Shown: positions 26,526 through 35,840, counted from the first letter of the stretch. The stretch: 64,000 nt of DNA from PSRF01 sp051000815 (GCA_051000815.1 JBPCNX010000029.1:62001-126000); one strand, 5' to 3'. A program made the numbers and translations. The notes: a model not told the origin generated them from the letters alone.

Positions 26526-26801
26526 ATGACGCTGTTTGATTTGATTGTGCTGCTTCTGGTGGCGGGAGTTTGCGGCGCTTTGGGGCAAGCGATTACCGGA
26601 TTCACGCGTGGCGGTTGTTTGGTTTCCATTGCGCTGGGTTTTGTGGGCGCTGTACTCGGAGTTTGGCTTTCGCGCCGCCTGGGATTGCCGGAATTGATTC
26701 CCCTCCAAATCGGAACCACGACTTTCCCCATCGTCTGGTCAATTATTGGTTCCGCCCTTTTCGTGGCGGTGATCGCCTTACTAACTCGCCGCCGAGCTTG
26801 A
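26526..26801 (+). CDS. GlsB/YeaQ/YmgE-like small membrane protein
   Basis: 91 residues preceded by an excellent AGGAGG. Three hydrophobic stretches with many glycines (VAGVCGALGQAITGFTRGG, LGFVGAVLGVWLSRRLGLP, IIGSALFVAVIALL) match the transglycosylase-associated/YeaQ family of inner-membrane stress proteins. There is no catalytic transglycosylase domain; the family name is historical. Exact function is unknown. A class-A repeat sits immediately upstream. Confidence 0.75.
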   Translation: MTLFDLIVLLLVAGVCGALGQAITGFTRGGCLVSIALGFVGAVLGVWLSRRLGLPELIPLQIGTTTFPIVWSIIGSALFVAVIALLTRRRA

Positions 26802-26813
26802 GTTTGGCCTTCC

Positions 26814-26848
26814 AAAAAAAGCATGGCACGGGTTGTCGCCCGTGCCAT
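26814..26848 (-). terminator. Rho-independent terminator for the glycine-repeat gene
   Basis: On the minus strand ATGGCACGGG pairs perfectly with CCCGTGCCAT (26839-26848 and 26823-26832) around a 6-nt loop and is followed by GC and seven T residues (26820-26814). It lies about 75 nt after the small glycine-repeat gene. Confidence 0.9.
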
Positions 26849-26921
26849 ACCTTGATTCGATTTGCGGGATTAGTTTTGAGTGAACGTCCCGCGCCTCGAC
26901 GGTTACCCTAACACTTCAGGT

Positions 26922-27167
26922 TCAGCCGCCACCGCCGCCACCCGTGGGCGGATCGCTGGATGTTGTCTCGTCGCCACCACCACCTCCCGTCGGCGGATCA
27001 CTGGTAAGACCGCCGCCGCCGCCGCCCGTAGGCGGATCGCTGGATGTTGTCGCGCCGCCGCCACCTCCTCCCGTTGGAGGATCACTGGACGCGTCGGTTG
27101 GCTCGTCGTCTCCGTCGATTGAGGTATTGTTGGATGAGTCGGGTAGTTTTGTGTCTTCATCAACCAT
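26922..27167 (-). CDS. 81-residue protein with SSDPPTGGGGG repeats
   Basis: Starts at ATG 27167 with AAGGAGA (27181-27175) at correct spacing, and ends with TGA before a good terminator, so it is probably expressed. The first 29 residues are acidic and Asn/Ser-rich. The rest consists of four copies of (S/T)SDPPTGGGGG(G), separated by two or three residues, and the chain ends in six glycines. I know no family. A poly-Gly end and repeated cores evoke a multi-core RiPP precursor or a flexible linker protein, but no modifying enzyme is adjacent. It begins 70 nt after a kinase-TPR gene on the same strand and may share its transcript. Confidence 0.65.
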   Translation of the reverse strand: MVDEDTKLPDSSNNTSIDGDDEPTDASSDPPTGGGGGGATTSSDPPTGGGGGGLTSDPPTGGGGGDETTSSDPPTGGGGGG

Positions 27168-27236
27168 GAGGCTTTCTCCTTGAACAGTTGTGGGAGTTAA
27201 GGAAAAAACTCGATAGAGACTGCCAAACGGCAGTAA

Positions 27237-30218
27237 CTAGTCGAGCTGCTTGCGGAAACTTACAACGTCGGCACGCGCCTGATAACTTTCAGCATATGCG
27301 CCTAAGGACTCGCGGAATTCCGCAAAGGCCGCTTCTGCCCTGGTCATCTGCTCGTGGGCAACCGCCGTATTGCCCAGTCTTTGATTTGCGCGAGCTGCCA
27401 ATAGTGCGGCGCGCCATTGAGATTCTTTCTGACCGGCGGCTCCCGCACGCTGGAGGGATTCATTTGCGAGCTGCAAGGCCTCTTCGGCATTTCCATTTTG
27501 AAGTTCGGCGAGTGCGAATGTCAGCAAGCATTTGGTGATCAGTCCCGCAGCGCCGGCATTCCTCGCCATCTCCAGACCGGCTTCGCAATCTTCAATGCCG
27601 TCGCGCGCCCGTCCAGAAAAAGCCTTCGCGAGGCAGACTGTGTTTGATGCGCCAACCGCAACCTGTTTGTATTGCGTACCGGCGAGCTTCAGGGCCCGGT
27701 CCCCAATTGTTCTAGCGTCTGTGAAGCGTTGTTCGCTTAGCGCAATTTGGGCAACACTGAGTTCGATCTCGGCTCTCAGAGCTTTGTAGTTACTGCCTGG
27801 CTGCTGGGCGATGTTCAGCGACTCAGACAACGCCTGACGTGCATCATCATAACGTCCGAGGCGCCAGAGAATGTTTCCGCGATTGTGCAGATTATAAGCT
27901 AGTTGCAGCGTGTTCTTGAGCGACTTATTGATTTCATAACTGTCGTTGTATTGCTTCAGGGCCTCGACATAACGCTCCAGTTCCGTGAGAACGGAACCGA
28001 CCTCGCCATAGGAAAAAGCGATTCCCGGCTGGTCACCGGCCTGCTGAGCCAACTGCAGTTTCTCCCGAAATGATTGCAGCGCCCCGTCGTAATTCTCTTT
28101 CTGCCGCTGGGCTCGTCCCACAAAGCTGAGACAGATCATTACGCTTCGCGGATAATTTCCCTGACGAAAGAAGGCCAACGCTTCCTGCACGAGCGCCAGT
28201 CCTTCGTCGGTGCGCAGTTGTTGAATGAAGACGCCGCCGAGATTCATTTGCGCCGTTGCTTCGCGACGACGTCCATTATTGGCACGTGCCAATTCCATCG
28301 CTTCCCTGAAGTACCTCTCGGCTTCGGTGTAATCACCACGATTGACGAAAGCGTTACCCATCTCGATTAGACCGCCGGTGGTCAAATTCTCCAGCCGGCG
28401 CTGCCGGGCAAATTCGACTGCTTGTCTAGCGTACTCCTGCGCTTCTGCAGTTCGACCCTCGGTAAACGACAAGTTGCCGAGCTCTATCAGAAGAAGCACC
28501 TGCTGCGGATCATTCCCGGTCGCCTTTGCTGTATCCAGTGCCTGCTGAAATTGCATCCTCGCTTCCGCAAATTTACCCAAACTACGAAAAAGAATTCCTC
28601 GCTGCCGGAAGACTTCAGTGACACCCTCGGCGTTGCCCAGTGCTTTAAAAAGCGTATCAGCCTTGTCGAAAACTGAAGAAGCGCTGGCCACATTGAGTTT
28701 CCGGCTGTAACCACTTCCCGCTCGCAAATAAGCGGTGGCGTACTGGCCGTCAAGCGTAGTCGCTTTCACATAGTTCTCGATTGCTTCGTCGATCGCATCG
28801 TTTTTCTCATACGCCCTTCCCAGGTCGACGTATGCGTGAGCGTCATTCGGTGTCGTTTGCGCGATCTCTTCGAAGGCTTTAATGGAGCCGGCAAAGTCAC
28901 GGGTCACAGAAGCGATGATCGCAGTCAGGTAGAGCCCATCCAATCGGGGCAACTGCGAACGGTCGGGAACGAGGATGGTTACACGGAGGAGTTCGTCTTT
29001 GGCTTTATCCGAGTAATCAAGTTCCGTATAGGCTTCGGCCAGCCGGGCGTGGGCGAGCGCAAAGCGGTCGTCGGCGGCAACGGACTGCTCAAGCGCCCTG
29101 CTCGCCTGCAGGAACGCTCCATTTCGCAGCGCGTCCGTTCCCTTGTTATACCAATCCAGGGCAACAGCGGTCGGTTCATACGGAGCAGGTTTCCAGTAAT
29201 GCATCCCCGCCCAAACAATGAACACCACGACTATTAGTGCAATGACAAATGCGCCCAGCGACAGGCGCGGCCGTCTGAGGGTCTGACTCAGCGTAGTCAA
29301 AGCGCTAATGGGAACTGCAGTTCGAGACGCTGAGCGGGCGGCCGGACCTGACCCATTATCGCCCTCGGCCTCGAGGTGTTGGTTGACCGCCCGCAGGTCT
29401 GAGAGGAGCTCTGCCGCTGACTGGTAACGCGCGTCAGGTTTCTTTTGCAACGCCTTCATCGTGATCCGGTCCAGTTCGGCCGTCACGCGAGGATTACTTT
29501 GGGAGGGTGGGGCCGGGTTGACATGAATCACTTGCGCACCAATCTCAAGCACACTTGATCCGGAAAATGCTGAGTGGCCGGTGATGCACTCATACAACAA
29601 AGCGCCGAGGGCGAAGAGGTCACTCCGGCCATCGATGGCTTTTCCCGTTGCCTGTTCCGGCGATAAGTAGAGTGGAGTTCCAACGATCACATCGCTTTGT
29701 GTCCGCTCGAAACCGAGCGTCGGCGCGTTAGGGGTGGTTGTTTCATAAGACTCCTCGAGGTGCTTGACCAGGCCAAAATCCAACACCTTGACCTGGCCGC
29801 GCTCATTGATGACAACATTCGAAGGCTTAATGTCGCGGTGGACGACGCCATGGTCATGAGCTTCACTGAGTGCTTCTGCGATCGCCGCGACAATTTGCAC
29901 GGAACGAACGAGCGGGAGGCGTTCGTCTTCGAGCAGGTCTCCCAGGGTTTTGCCCTTTACCAATTCCATCACGATGTATGGCTGACCTTCCAGAGTTTCA
30001 CCGTAGTCGTAAACAGCCGCGATGTTGGGATGACTCAGGAGCGATACGGTTCTTGCTTCGCGCAGGAAGCGGGCGCGGTAGTGAGAGTCGAGAGAGGAAA
30101 GAAACTTGATCGCAACATGTCGTCCGAGGTGAGTGTCTTCGGCAAGATAGACCGTACCCATACCGCCCTCGCCCAGCGGTTCAATGATTCGATAATGAGA
30201 GATCGTTTGACCTATCAA
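27237..30218 (-). CDS. transmembrane Ser/Thr protein kinase with TPR repeats
   Basis: 993 residues. The kinase domain is at residues 9-275: GEGGMGTVYL, Lys38, HRDIKPSN at 127-134, DFG at 147-149 and YLSPEQATGK. A single transmembrane helix lies at about 320-340 (LGAFVIALIVVVFIVWAG). A long C-terminal part of about 15 TPR units follows, predicted outside the cytoplasm. TPR sensors of this sort may bind peptides or partner proteins. The upstream 150 bases hold nothing obvious apart from its promoter region. It is followed on the same strand by the small glycine-repeat gene. Confidence 0.9.
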   Translation of the reverse strand: MIGQTISHYRIIEPLGEGGMGTVYLAEDTHLGRHVAIKFLSSLDSHYRARFLREARTVSLLSHPNIAAVYDYGETLEGQPYIVMELVKGKTLGDLLEDERLPLVRSVQIVAAIAEALSEAHDHGVVHRDIKPSNVVINERGQVKVLDFGLVKHLEESYETTTPNAPTLGFERTQSDVIVGTPLYLSPEQATGKAIDGRSDLFALGALLYECITGHSAFSGSSVLEIGAQVIHVNPAPPSQSNPRVTAELDRITMKALQKKPDARYQSAAELLSDLRAVNQHLEAEGDNGSGPAARSASRTAVPISALTTLSQTLRRPRLSLGAFVIALIVVVFIVWAGMHYWKPAPYEPTAVALDWYNKGTDALRNGAFLQASRALEQSVAADDRFALAHARLAEAYTELDYSDKAKDELLRVTILVPDRSQLPRLDGLYLTAIIASVTRDFAGSIKAFEEIAQTTPNDAHAYVDLGRAYEKNDAIDEAIENYVKATTLDGQYATAYLRAGSGYSRKLNVASASSVFDKADTLFKALGNAEGVTEVFRQRGILFRSLGKFAEARMQFQQALDTAKATGNDPQQVLLLIELGNLSFTEGRTAEAQEYARQAVEFARQRRLENLTTGGLIEMGNAFVNRGDYTEAERYFREAMELARANNGRRREATAQMNLGGVFIQQLRTDEGLALVQEALAFFRQGNYPRSVMICLSFVGRAQRQKENYDGALQSFREKLQLAQQAGDQPGIAFSYGEVGSVLTELERYVEALKQYNDSYEINKSLKNTLQLAYNLHNRGNILWRLGRYDDARQALSESLNIAQQPGSNYKALRAEIELSVAQIALSEQRFTDARTIGDRALKLAGTQYKQVAVGASNTVCLAKAFSGRARDGIEDCEAGLEMARNAGAAGLITKCLLTFALAELQNGNAEEALQLANESLQRAGAAGQKESQWRAALLAARANQRLGNTAVAHEQMTRAEAAFAEFRESLGAYAESYQARADVVSFRKQLD

Positions 30219-30368
30219 TTGGGGTGTCCAGTGAAAAGCGAGAAGAAAAGAAGCACGAACTGAGAGGGCCCTATGGATTTCAACCGCCGTTGGGAAGCGA
30301 CCTCAATGAACGCATTCTGCTCTAAAGCCTTACCGAATTCAAGGAGAACGTCCGCGGAAGGGAGGGGA

Positions 30369-30947
30369 CTAATCGAGGGTTGCCGCGCGCACTTGCTCTT
30401 CCTGTTTAGCGCGAAACTTTCGCAGGCTCTGACGCAATTCGGGCCGGCTGTTCGCCAGAATCGCAACGGCAAGGAGGGCGGCGTTGATTGCGCCGGGTTT
30501 CCCGATCGCGAGTGTGCCCACAGGAATTCCGGCCGGCATTTGCACGGTAGCCAGCAGCGAGTCCATGCCGTTAAGAGCGTCGCTTTTCATAGGCACGCCG
30601 AGTACTGGAAGGGTCGTGTGCGCGGCGAGTACGCCGGCGAGATGCGCGGCGCCGCCGGCGGCGGCGATTATGATTTCAACACCGCGCGATTCGGCGGTAG
30701 TAGCGAAGTCAGCTGCCAGATGAGGCGTGCGATGGGCGGACATGACCTTGCATTCGTGCGGCACCCCGAAATCGGTAAGTGTCTGATCCGCGTGACGCAT
30801 CGTTTCCCAATCTGACTTGCTGCCCATGATGACCGCGACAAGGGATGAACCAAAGGATGAGGGCTGAGGGCTGAGGGATGAATTAGACTTCTGCTTCCCT
30901 GTTCCAACTGGCGATCCGGCCTTTTTCTTCGTCGTTGTCTTTTTCAT
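30369..30947 (-). CDS. purE: N5-carboxyaminoimidazole ribonucleotide mutase, with repeat-derived N-terminus
   Basis: 192 residues. The PurE core starts at SSLVAVIMGSKSDWETM (about residue 34) and includes MSAHRTPH, IIAAAGGAAHLAGVLAAHT and the C-terminal KPGAINAALLAVAILAN, so it is class I PurE of purine biosynthesis. The first 33 residues (Lys-rich, then SSLSPQPSSFG) are extra. Part of them is translated from a GAGGGATG-type repeat, and the ATG at 30947 lies at the edge of another arm of the same element, with AAGGA and GAGGG as possible ribosome binding sites. No purK is in the window. A shorter start such as an internal non-ATG codon remains possible. Confidence 0.87.
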   Translation of the reverse strand: MKKTTTKKKAGSPVGTGKQKSNSSLSPQPSSFGSSLVAVIMGSKSDWETMRHADQTLTDFGVPHECKVMSAHRTPHLAADFATTAESRGVEIIIAAAGGAAHLAGVLAAHTTLPVLGVPMKSDALNGMDSLLATVQMPAGIPVGTLAIGKPGAINAALLAVAILANSRPELRQSLRKFRAKQEEQVRAATLD

Positions 30948-30982
30948 CCCTCATCCCTCATCCTTCATCCCTCATCCCTCAG
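30852..30982. repeat. CATCCCT/GAGGGATG tandem-arm hairpin across the purE start
   Basis: The left arm (about 30843-30883, GGATGAGGGCTGAGGG... on plus) lies inside the purE coding region. The right arm (30945-30982) has five CATCCCT or CATCCTT units. The arms are complementary, and the purE start codon is the first ATG of the right arm as read on the minus strand. Confidence 0.75.
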
Positions 30983-30983
30983 A

Positions 30984-32435
30984 TTACGCTCCCTGATCCA
31001 GCGAGTACCCTCGCTGGCCATCAAAGTTGTAAAGGTTCTCAGTCTTGATAAAGTCGAAGCCGGCACCAGCCACGCGGTCGAGCAAAGCGATGATTTGACT
31101 GTGCGAAACCTTGTCGCCATTCGCCGATAAGAAGCGGCAACGCCAGTGATCCGAGCAGAATGTTTCCGCGTGACCACCGGGCCAGACCTTGACACCCCGA
31201 TTACTGATCATTTCGAGCCTCACTCCTTCGCCACCCAGCTTGCTCATAGCATCGCCGAGCTCGTTTGCCGAGCCCTTTGTCCAATCGAGAAATACATCGA
31301 CGCCCACCAAATCTTTTTGTGATGACGGAGCTTCCGATGAAATTGATTTAGACTGTGCGTCGCCCTCTGCCGGTTTGTATGTCGCGGGTTTCAAAGTCTG
31401 AGGCACCTGACCCACGCGAGCGACGACCGCTTCAGCAAACTCCCTGGTACCGACCTTTTCGCGACTCACACCCTCCTTGTAAACGTCGTAGGTGTGAAAG
31501 CCGTCTTCAAGCGTTCGCAACCAGGCATTGTGAACCCGCTCAGCAACGTCCGTTAGCCCGACGTGGACCAGCATCATTACTGCGCCCATCAATAGACCGG
31601 AAGGATTGGCCAGATTTTGTCCGGCACGACGCGGCGCGGATCCATGTATTGCTTCAAACATCGAGACGTATTCACCAATATTTGCCGAACCGGCCAGGCC
31701 GACTGAGCCGGCAATCTGCGCGGCGACATCTGACAAAACGTCGCCATAGAGATTTGGCATAACCAGGACGTCAAAGGCTTCCGGAGTGTCAGCAAGTTTC
31801 GCGGCGCCGATGTCAACGATCCAATGTTCATTCTCCAGATCGGGATACTGCGCCGCAATCTCGTCGAATACCTGGTGGAAGAGTCCATCCGTCAGCTTCA
31901 TGATGTTGTCTTTCGTGAAGCAGGTGACCTTCTTGCGATTGTTACGCCGGGCGTATTCGAAAGCGTACCGGACAATCTTCTCGGAGCCGGGTCTCGAGAT
32001 AAGCTTCAAACATTGCACGACCTGAGCAGTCTGGCGGTGCTCGATGCCGGCGTAGAGATCTTCTTCGTTCTCACGAACGATGATCACATTCATGTTCGGA
32101 TGCCTGGTCTTGACGAACGGATGATAAGAGACGCAGGGACGCACATTCGCGTAAAGACCAAGCGTTTTGCGCACGGTTACATTCAGACTCTTGTAGCCTC
32201 CACCCTGTGGCGTGGTGATTGGCGCCTTGAGGAAGACTTTAGTTCGTCGTAACGAGTCCCAGGCGCTGGGTTCGATTCCAGAAGTGTTCCCGGCTAAATA
32301 AACCTTCTCGCCAATGTCAATGGTTTCAATTTCCAACGGCGCACCGGCGCTCTGGAGAATGTGAAGCGTGGCGGCCATAATTTCAGGCCCAATGCCATCG
32401 CCATACGCGACGGTGATAGGAACAGTTTTAGACAT
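30984..32435 (-). CDS. icd: isocitrate dehydrogenase, Thermus type
   Basis: 483 residues. The decarboxylating dehydrogenase core (1-335) shows YGDGIGPEIM, NVTVRKTLGLYANVRP (substrate Ser replaced by Thr-Val context), NVIIVRENEEDLYAGIE, IVDIGAAKLA, VMPNLYGDVLSD and AIHGSAPRRAGQ. A C-terminal domain of about 125 residues (starting VDVFLDWTKGSANELGD) matches the extension of Thermus thermophilus IDH, which is about the same length. It would oxidise isocitrate to 2-oxoglutarate in the TCA cycle with NADP. Its stop lies 37 nt upstream of purE, separated by repeat sequence. Confidence 0.87.
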   Translation of the reverse strand: MSKTVPITVAYGDGIGPEIMAATLHILQSAGAPLEIETIDIGEKVYLAGNTSGIEPSAWDSLRRTKVFLKAPITTPQGGGYKSLNVTVRKTLGLYANVRPCVSYHPFVKTRHPNMNVIIVRENEEDLYAGIEHRQTAQVVQCLKLISRPGSEKIVRYAFEYARRNNRKKVTCFTKDNIMKLTDGLFHQVFDEIAAQYPDLENEHWIVDIGAAKLADTPEAFDVLVMPNLYGDVLSDVAAQIAGSVGLAGSANIGEYVSMFEAIHGSAPRRAGQNLANPSGLLMGAVMMLVHVGLTDVAERVHNAWLRTLEDGFHTYDVYKEGVSREKVGTREFAEAVVARVGQVPQTLKPATYKPAEGDAQSKSISSEAPSSQKDLVGVDVFLDWTKGSANELGDAMSKLGGEGVRLEMISNRGVKVWPGGHAETFCSDHWRCRFLSANGDKVSHSQIIALLDRVAGAGFDFIKTENLYNFDGQRGYSLDQGA

Positions 32436-32487
32436 CGTTCTCGAAAGCCTCTCTTCGCTCTGAATGTTCCTGGATGGAAGAACTTAA

Positions 32488-32643
32488 TAAAGGATGAGGG
32501 ATGAAGGATGAAGGATGAAAAGTTGAAACAGTGATTGGAAGTTTGGGGTTCCGTCTCTTACCAAAAATTGCAAATTTTGGACCTGTTAATCTTTCATCCT
32601 TCATCCTTCATCCTTCATCCCTCAGCCTTCATCCCTCATCCTT
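32488..32643. repeat. GAAGGATG / CATCCTTC hairpin element
   Basis: 32488-32519 holds GGATGAGGGATGAAGGATGA-type units and 32597-32643 the reverse complement (about six CATCCTT or CATCCCT units). About 77 nt of unrelated sequence separates them. It occupies the gap between icd and the M28 peptidase gene. Confidence 0.85.
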
Positions 32644-32646
32644 CCG

Positions 32647-34659
32647 TTATCTCCGCGCCGCCGGCGTAAGCTTGAGTTTTAGACGTTCAGTCCCACGCAG
32701 AACTTCAACGTCGTATTCCTGACCAGCTTTCATTTCGCCGAGTGCGTAGGTGTAATCGTAAACGTTACGCACTTCGCGGGCGCCCAGCTTAACAATACGA
32801 TCTCCCGCTTTCAAACCGGCCCTGGCTGCGGGCGAGTCGTCGCGCACGCCATCGAGCAACAGCCCCTCATTCGAATCGGCGTAGTTTGGAATCGTGCCCA
32901 GATAAACGCGAAAGCCTGTCGAGCGGCCAGTAGACTCTGACCTGACCAGGGTATAAGTCGGACGCTTATCGGCCGCATCGATGGTCTTCACGATCCGCGC
33001 GACAAGGCCCACGATGCCCGACTGGTCTTCGTAGTTAATCTTGTCCGCCGTGTCGGATGGTTTGTGATAGTCCTCATGCGTACCCGTCCAGAAGAAAAGC
33101 ACGGGAACCTGTTTGGCGTAGAAAGAAGAGTGATCACTCGGGCCGTAGCCATCGGCATTCAGCGTAAGGAAAAAATGTTTCGCCGGATTGCTGCTTACAA
33201 CGGTTTCACCGTTCGCCGCCACAACGATCGGAAGACTGGCGCCCGACGAGGAGGCATGCGAACTGCCGGCTGCCGTCGTGACCGTCATCCCCTGCAAAAG
33301 ATTTGCGCTCTCAACAATTGAGCGCCACTCTGCCGCGGTACCTATTCCTCCAACAGTCAGCGTCTTCTTCTTCATCCGGCCGATCATGTCCATATTGATC
33401 ATGGCGACTGTGTTTGCGAGAGGCACTACCGGGTGATTCACATAGTAGTTTGAACCGAGAAGTCCTTCCTCTTCGCCACTGAAGGCAATAAAGACAATTG
33501 TGCGACGTGGTCGCGGCCGTTGCTCGGTGAAGATGCGGGCCAGCTCCAGCACACCGGCGACGCCAGACGCATTGTCGTCGGCCCCGTGATGCACCTCACC
33601 TTCCTTCGGCGCCAAACTTCCCGAGCCGCCGTGTCCCAGGTGATCGTAATGCGCGCCGATGACGATCGCCTCGTTTTTCAAAGCCGGATCCGAGCCCTCG
33701 AGAATACCAATCACGTTTGCGGCGCCTGCCTGGCGGCGCACAAGATCCGTGGCGAGGGTTACCAGAACAGTATGGAGCGGGAGCTTAGGAGCCTGTTCCG
33801 CATCGGCGGTCGCAGACTTTTCTTTCAGCCGCGTTTCAATTTCAGCCAGCAGGGATGAGTCGGCAGATAACAAGCGTTCGGCTGCCTGGCGCGAAACGGC
33901 AACCACAGGAAGACCGGCATCGCCCGCGTTGTTGTCGTAACGCAGACGCGAGAGCGGGTCGTCCTTGAAACTTGTTTCGTCGACGATGACGAGCAGCGCT
34001 TTCGCTCCCGCGTTTCGCGCGGCGATTGCTTTCCAGCGGACACCTTCGTAACGAGCAAACTGTCGGTGAGGATTGTTGCCGTCTGGAGTTCCGGAAAACG
34101 CAATTGCGATACGACCGGCCGCATTCGCATTTGCATAGTCGTCATATTTCAACTCGGAAACAGTGAGGCCGTAACCCACAAAAACGGCGTTGGCACTCTC
34201 AATCTTCGCGTTCGTCGAAAGGCCGAGAGGAATCCAGTCGACACCGGCGCGCAGGGCAGTGCGGTTGGCGGAAGTCCGCGGCAGTTGTTTCGACGCCGAA
34301 TTAGGGACAAACGAAAACAAGAGCTCGTTGCCTTTTCCCAGTTCAATTCCAGAGATATAGGGGAACGGTTGGAGAAATCCTGCCGCCCGATCTTTGCCAG
34401 CACTCCCGGGTTTCAAACCCGCGCGCGAAAATTCTTCGGCGATGTAAACGGCCGCCTCCATCGCGGCAGGAGTTCCGGTACGCCGGCCTTCGAGCTTGTC
34501 AGAGGCAAGATACTTCACGTGCGACTGCAGGCGCTCGACGCTGGGAACAACTTGTGTCGCCGGCTGTTGCGCGAAAGTCGAAGCGGAGATTAGGCCCGCT
34601 AACGCCAGGGAAAGGACAGTGCAGATTGAAAACCTGCTCTTTAGATTTCTAATGCTCAT
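32647..34659 (-). CDS. secreted M28 aminopeptidase with PA and PDZ domains
   Basis: 670 residues with a signal peptide (about 1-30, ending STFAQ). A PA-like insert follows, then the M28 zinc peptidase core. Zinc ligands are visible in GAHYDHLGHGG, HHGADDNASG, FSGEEEGLLG, INMDMIGR and THEDYHKPSD. A C-terminal PDZ domain (about 580-665) includes VRDDSPAARAGLKAGDRIVK. Family members are periplasmic or extracellular aminopeptidases. It is preceded by class-E repeats and followed by class-C repeats; no operon partner is clear. Confidence 0.92.
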   Translation of the reverse strand: MSIRNLKSRFSICTVLSLALAGLISASTFAQQPATQVVPSVERLQSHVKYLASDKLEGRRTGTPAAMEAAVYIAEEFSRAGLKPGSAGKDRAAGFLQPFPYISGIELGKGNELLFSFVPNSASKQLPRTSANRTALRAGVDWIPLGLSTNAKIESANAVFVGYGLTVSELKYDDYANANAAGRIAIAFSGTPDGNNPHRQFARYEGVRWKAIAARNAGAKALLVIVDETSFKDDPLSRLRYDNNAGDAGLPVVAVSRQAAERLLSADSSLLAEIETRLKEKSATADAEQAPKLPLHTVLVTLATDLVRRQAGAANVIGILEGSDPALKNEAIVIGAHYDHLGHGGSGSLAPKEGEVHHGADDNASGVAGVLELARIFTEQRPRPRRTIVFIAFSGEEEGLLGSNYYVNHPVVPLANTVAMINMDMIGRMKKKTLTVGGIGTAAEWRSIVESANLLQGMTVTTAAGSSHASSSGASLPIVVAANGETVVSSNPAKHFFLTLNADGYGPSDHSSFYAKQVPVLFFWTGTHEDYHKPSDTADKINYEDQSGIVGLVARIVKTIDAADKRPTYTLVRSESTGRSTGFRVYLGTIPNYADSNEGLLLDGVRDDSPAARAGLKAGDRIVKLGAREVRNVYDYTYALGEMKAGQEYDVEVLRGTERLKLKLTPAARR

Positions 34660-34721
34660 GACTTAATTCATTTACCTTGAGTCTCACCTACTCGAAACTC
34701 CAAACCCGAGACTCGAAACTC

Positions 34722-35792
34722 TCATTCCACCCAGTCGGCGATAAATACATTTGTTTCTCCGCGTGCCTTGGCATTGCGATTTGAGGCGAACACTATTCTT
34801 TTGCCGTCGGGAGAAAACATCGGAAACCCGTCGAACGTTTCATTGTCAGTAATCCGTTCAAGGCCAGAGCCGTCGATATTGACAGTATACAGATCGAAAT
34901 TACGTCCCTTCAGATCGTCCATGTTCGAGGAGAAGATAATTCGCTTCCCGTCAGGAAAAAAGTAAGGCGCAAAATTCGCTTTGCCGTTACGCGTCACCTG
35001 GTGCTTCTGCGAGCCGTCGGCATTCATGACCCACAGCTCGAGAGTACTGGGACGAATCAGGTTTGCCTTCAACAGGGTGAGATAGTCCGACTTCTCCTTG
35101 TCGGTTTGCGGGTGATGGGCGCGATACACGATCTTCGTGCCGTCGCGAGAAAAGAAGGGACCTCCATCGTAACCGAGTTCGTTAGTCAAACGCCGCACAT
35201 TTCTGCCATTGGCATCCATTATATAGATGTCGAGATCGCCATCGCGTATTGATGTGAAAACAACCTTCTTCCCGGAAGTGGAGATGGTGGCCTCGGCATC
35301 GTAACCGGGCGAGTTAGTCAGCTGTTTAAGTTCAGAACCGTTGGGATGCGCGATGAAGATATCGTAACTGGGGTAGATCGCCCAGACGTATCCCTGCGAA
35401 AAATCCGGCCGCGGCGGGCAGTCCTTACCACCCAGGTGCGTTGACGAATAAATAATGCGACTGAGGTTGGGAAAGAAGTAGGAGCAGGTAGTGCGCCCAG
35501 TGCCCGTGGAGACCAACTTCAACCCCGACCCGTCTACATTCATGGTGTAGATTTGATCACACTCGCGGCTGTCACGCGTCGATTGAAAGATTAGCCTGCG
35601 GCCATCGGCTGAAAAATAAGCTTCAGCGTTTTCTCCGCCAAACGTCAGTTGCTTGATATTTCGCAGGTGCTTTTCCGCCGGCGCGTCGGAATTGTTGCCG
35701 TTTAAGTTCCTCGTTGAGGGCGCAGCCAGGCAAACGCTAAGAATCGACAGTGCGCACCATGCCAACAGAGTTGCTTGTTTCGTTATGGTCAT
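34722..35792 (-). CDS. secreted TolB-like beta-propeller protein
   Basis: 356 residues with a signal peptide ending LSVCLAAPS. The mature part consists of five to six PD40/WD40-like blades with the recurrent phrases FSADGRRLIFQSTRD, ISTSGKKVVFTSIRDGDLDI, FFSRDGTKIVYRA, FPDGKRIIFSSNM and FSPDGKRIVFASNR. Two Cys near residue 105-125 may form a disulfide. TolB-like propellers serve as binding platforms; the ligand here is unknown. It shares strand and spacing with the M28 peptidase gene, but the 60-nt gap between them contains repeats. Confidence 0.85.
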   Translation of the reverse strand: MTITKQATLLAWCALSILSVCLAAPSTRNLNGNNSDAPAEKHLRNIKQLTFGGENAEAYFSADGRRLIFQSTRDSRECDQIYTMNVDGSGLKLVSTGTGRTTCSYFFPNLSRIIYSSTHLGGKDCPPRPDFSQGYVWAIYPSYDIFIAHPNGSELKQLTNSPGYDAEATISTSGKKVVFTSIRDGDLDIYIMDANGRNVRRLTNELGYDGGPFFSRDGTKIVYRAHHPQTDKEKSDYLTLLKANLIRPSTLELWVMNADGSQKHQVTRNGKANFAPYFFPDGKRIIFSSNMDDLKGRNFDLYTVNIDGSGLERITDNETFDGFPMFSPDGKRIVFASNRNAKARGETNVFIADWVE

Positions 35793-35840
35793 AATAAGAA
35801 ATGCGTTTTCTATTGGAATGATTTCAGACCAATGGTCGGA

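Noticed and set aside
26880..27183. Pro/Val/Gly-rich plus-strand frames opposite the glycine-repeat gene
   Set aside because: The minus strand has the ribosome binding site and terminator; the plus-strand frames are its shadow.
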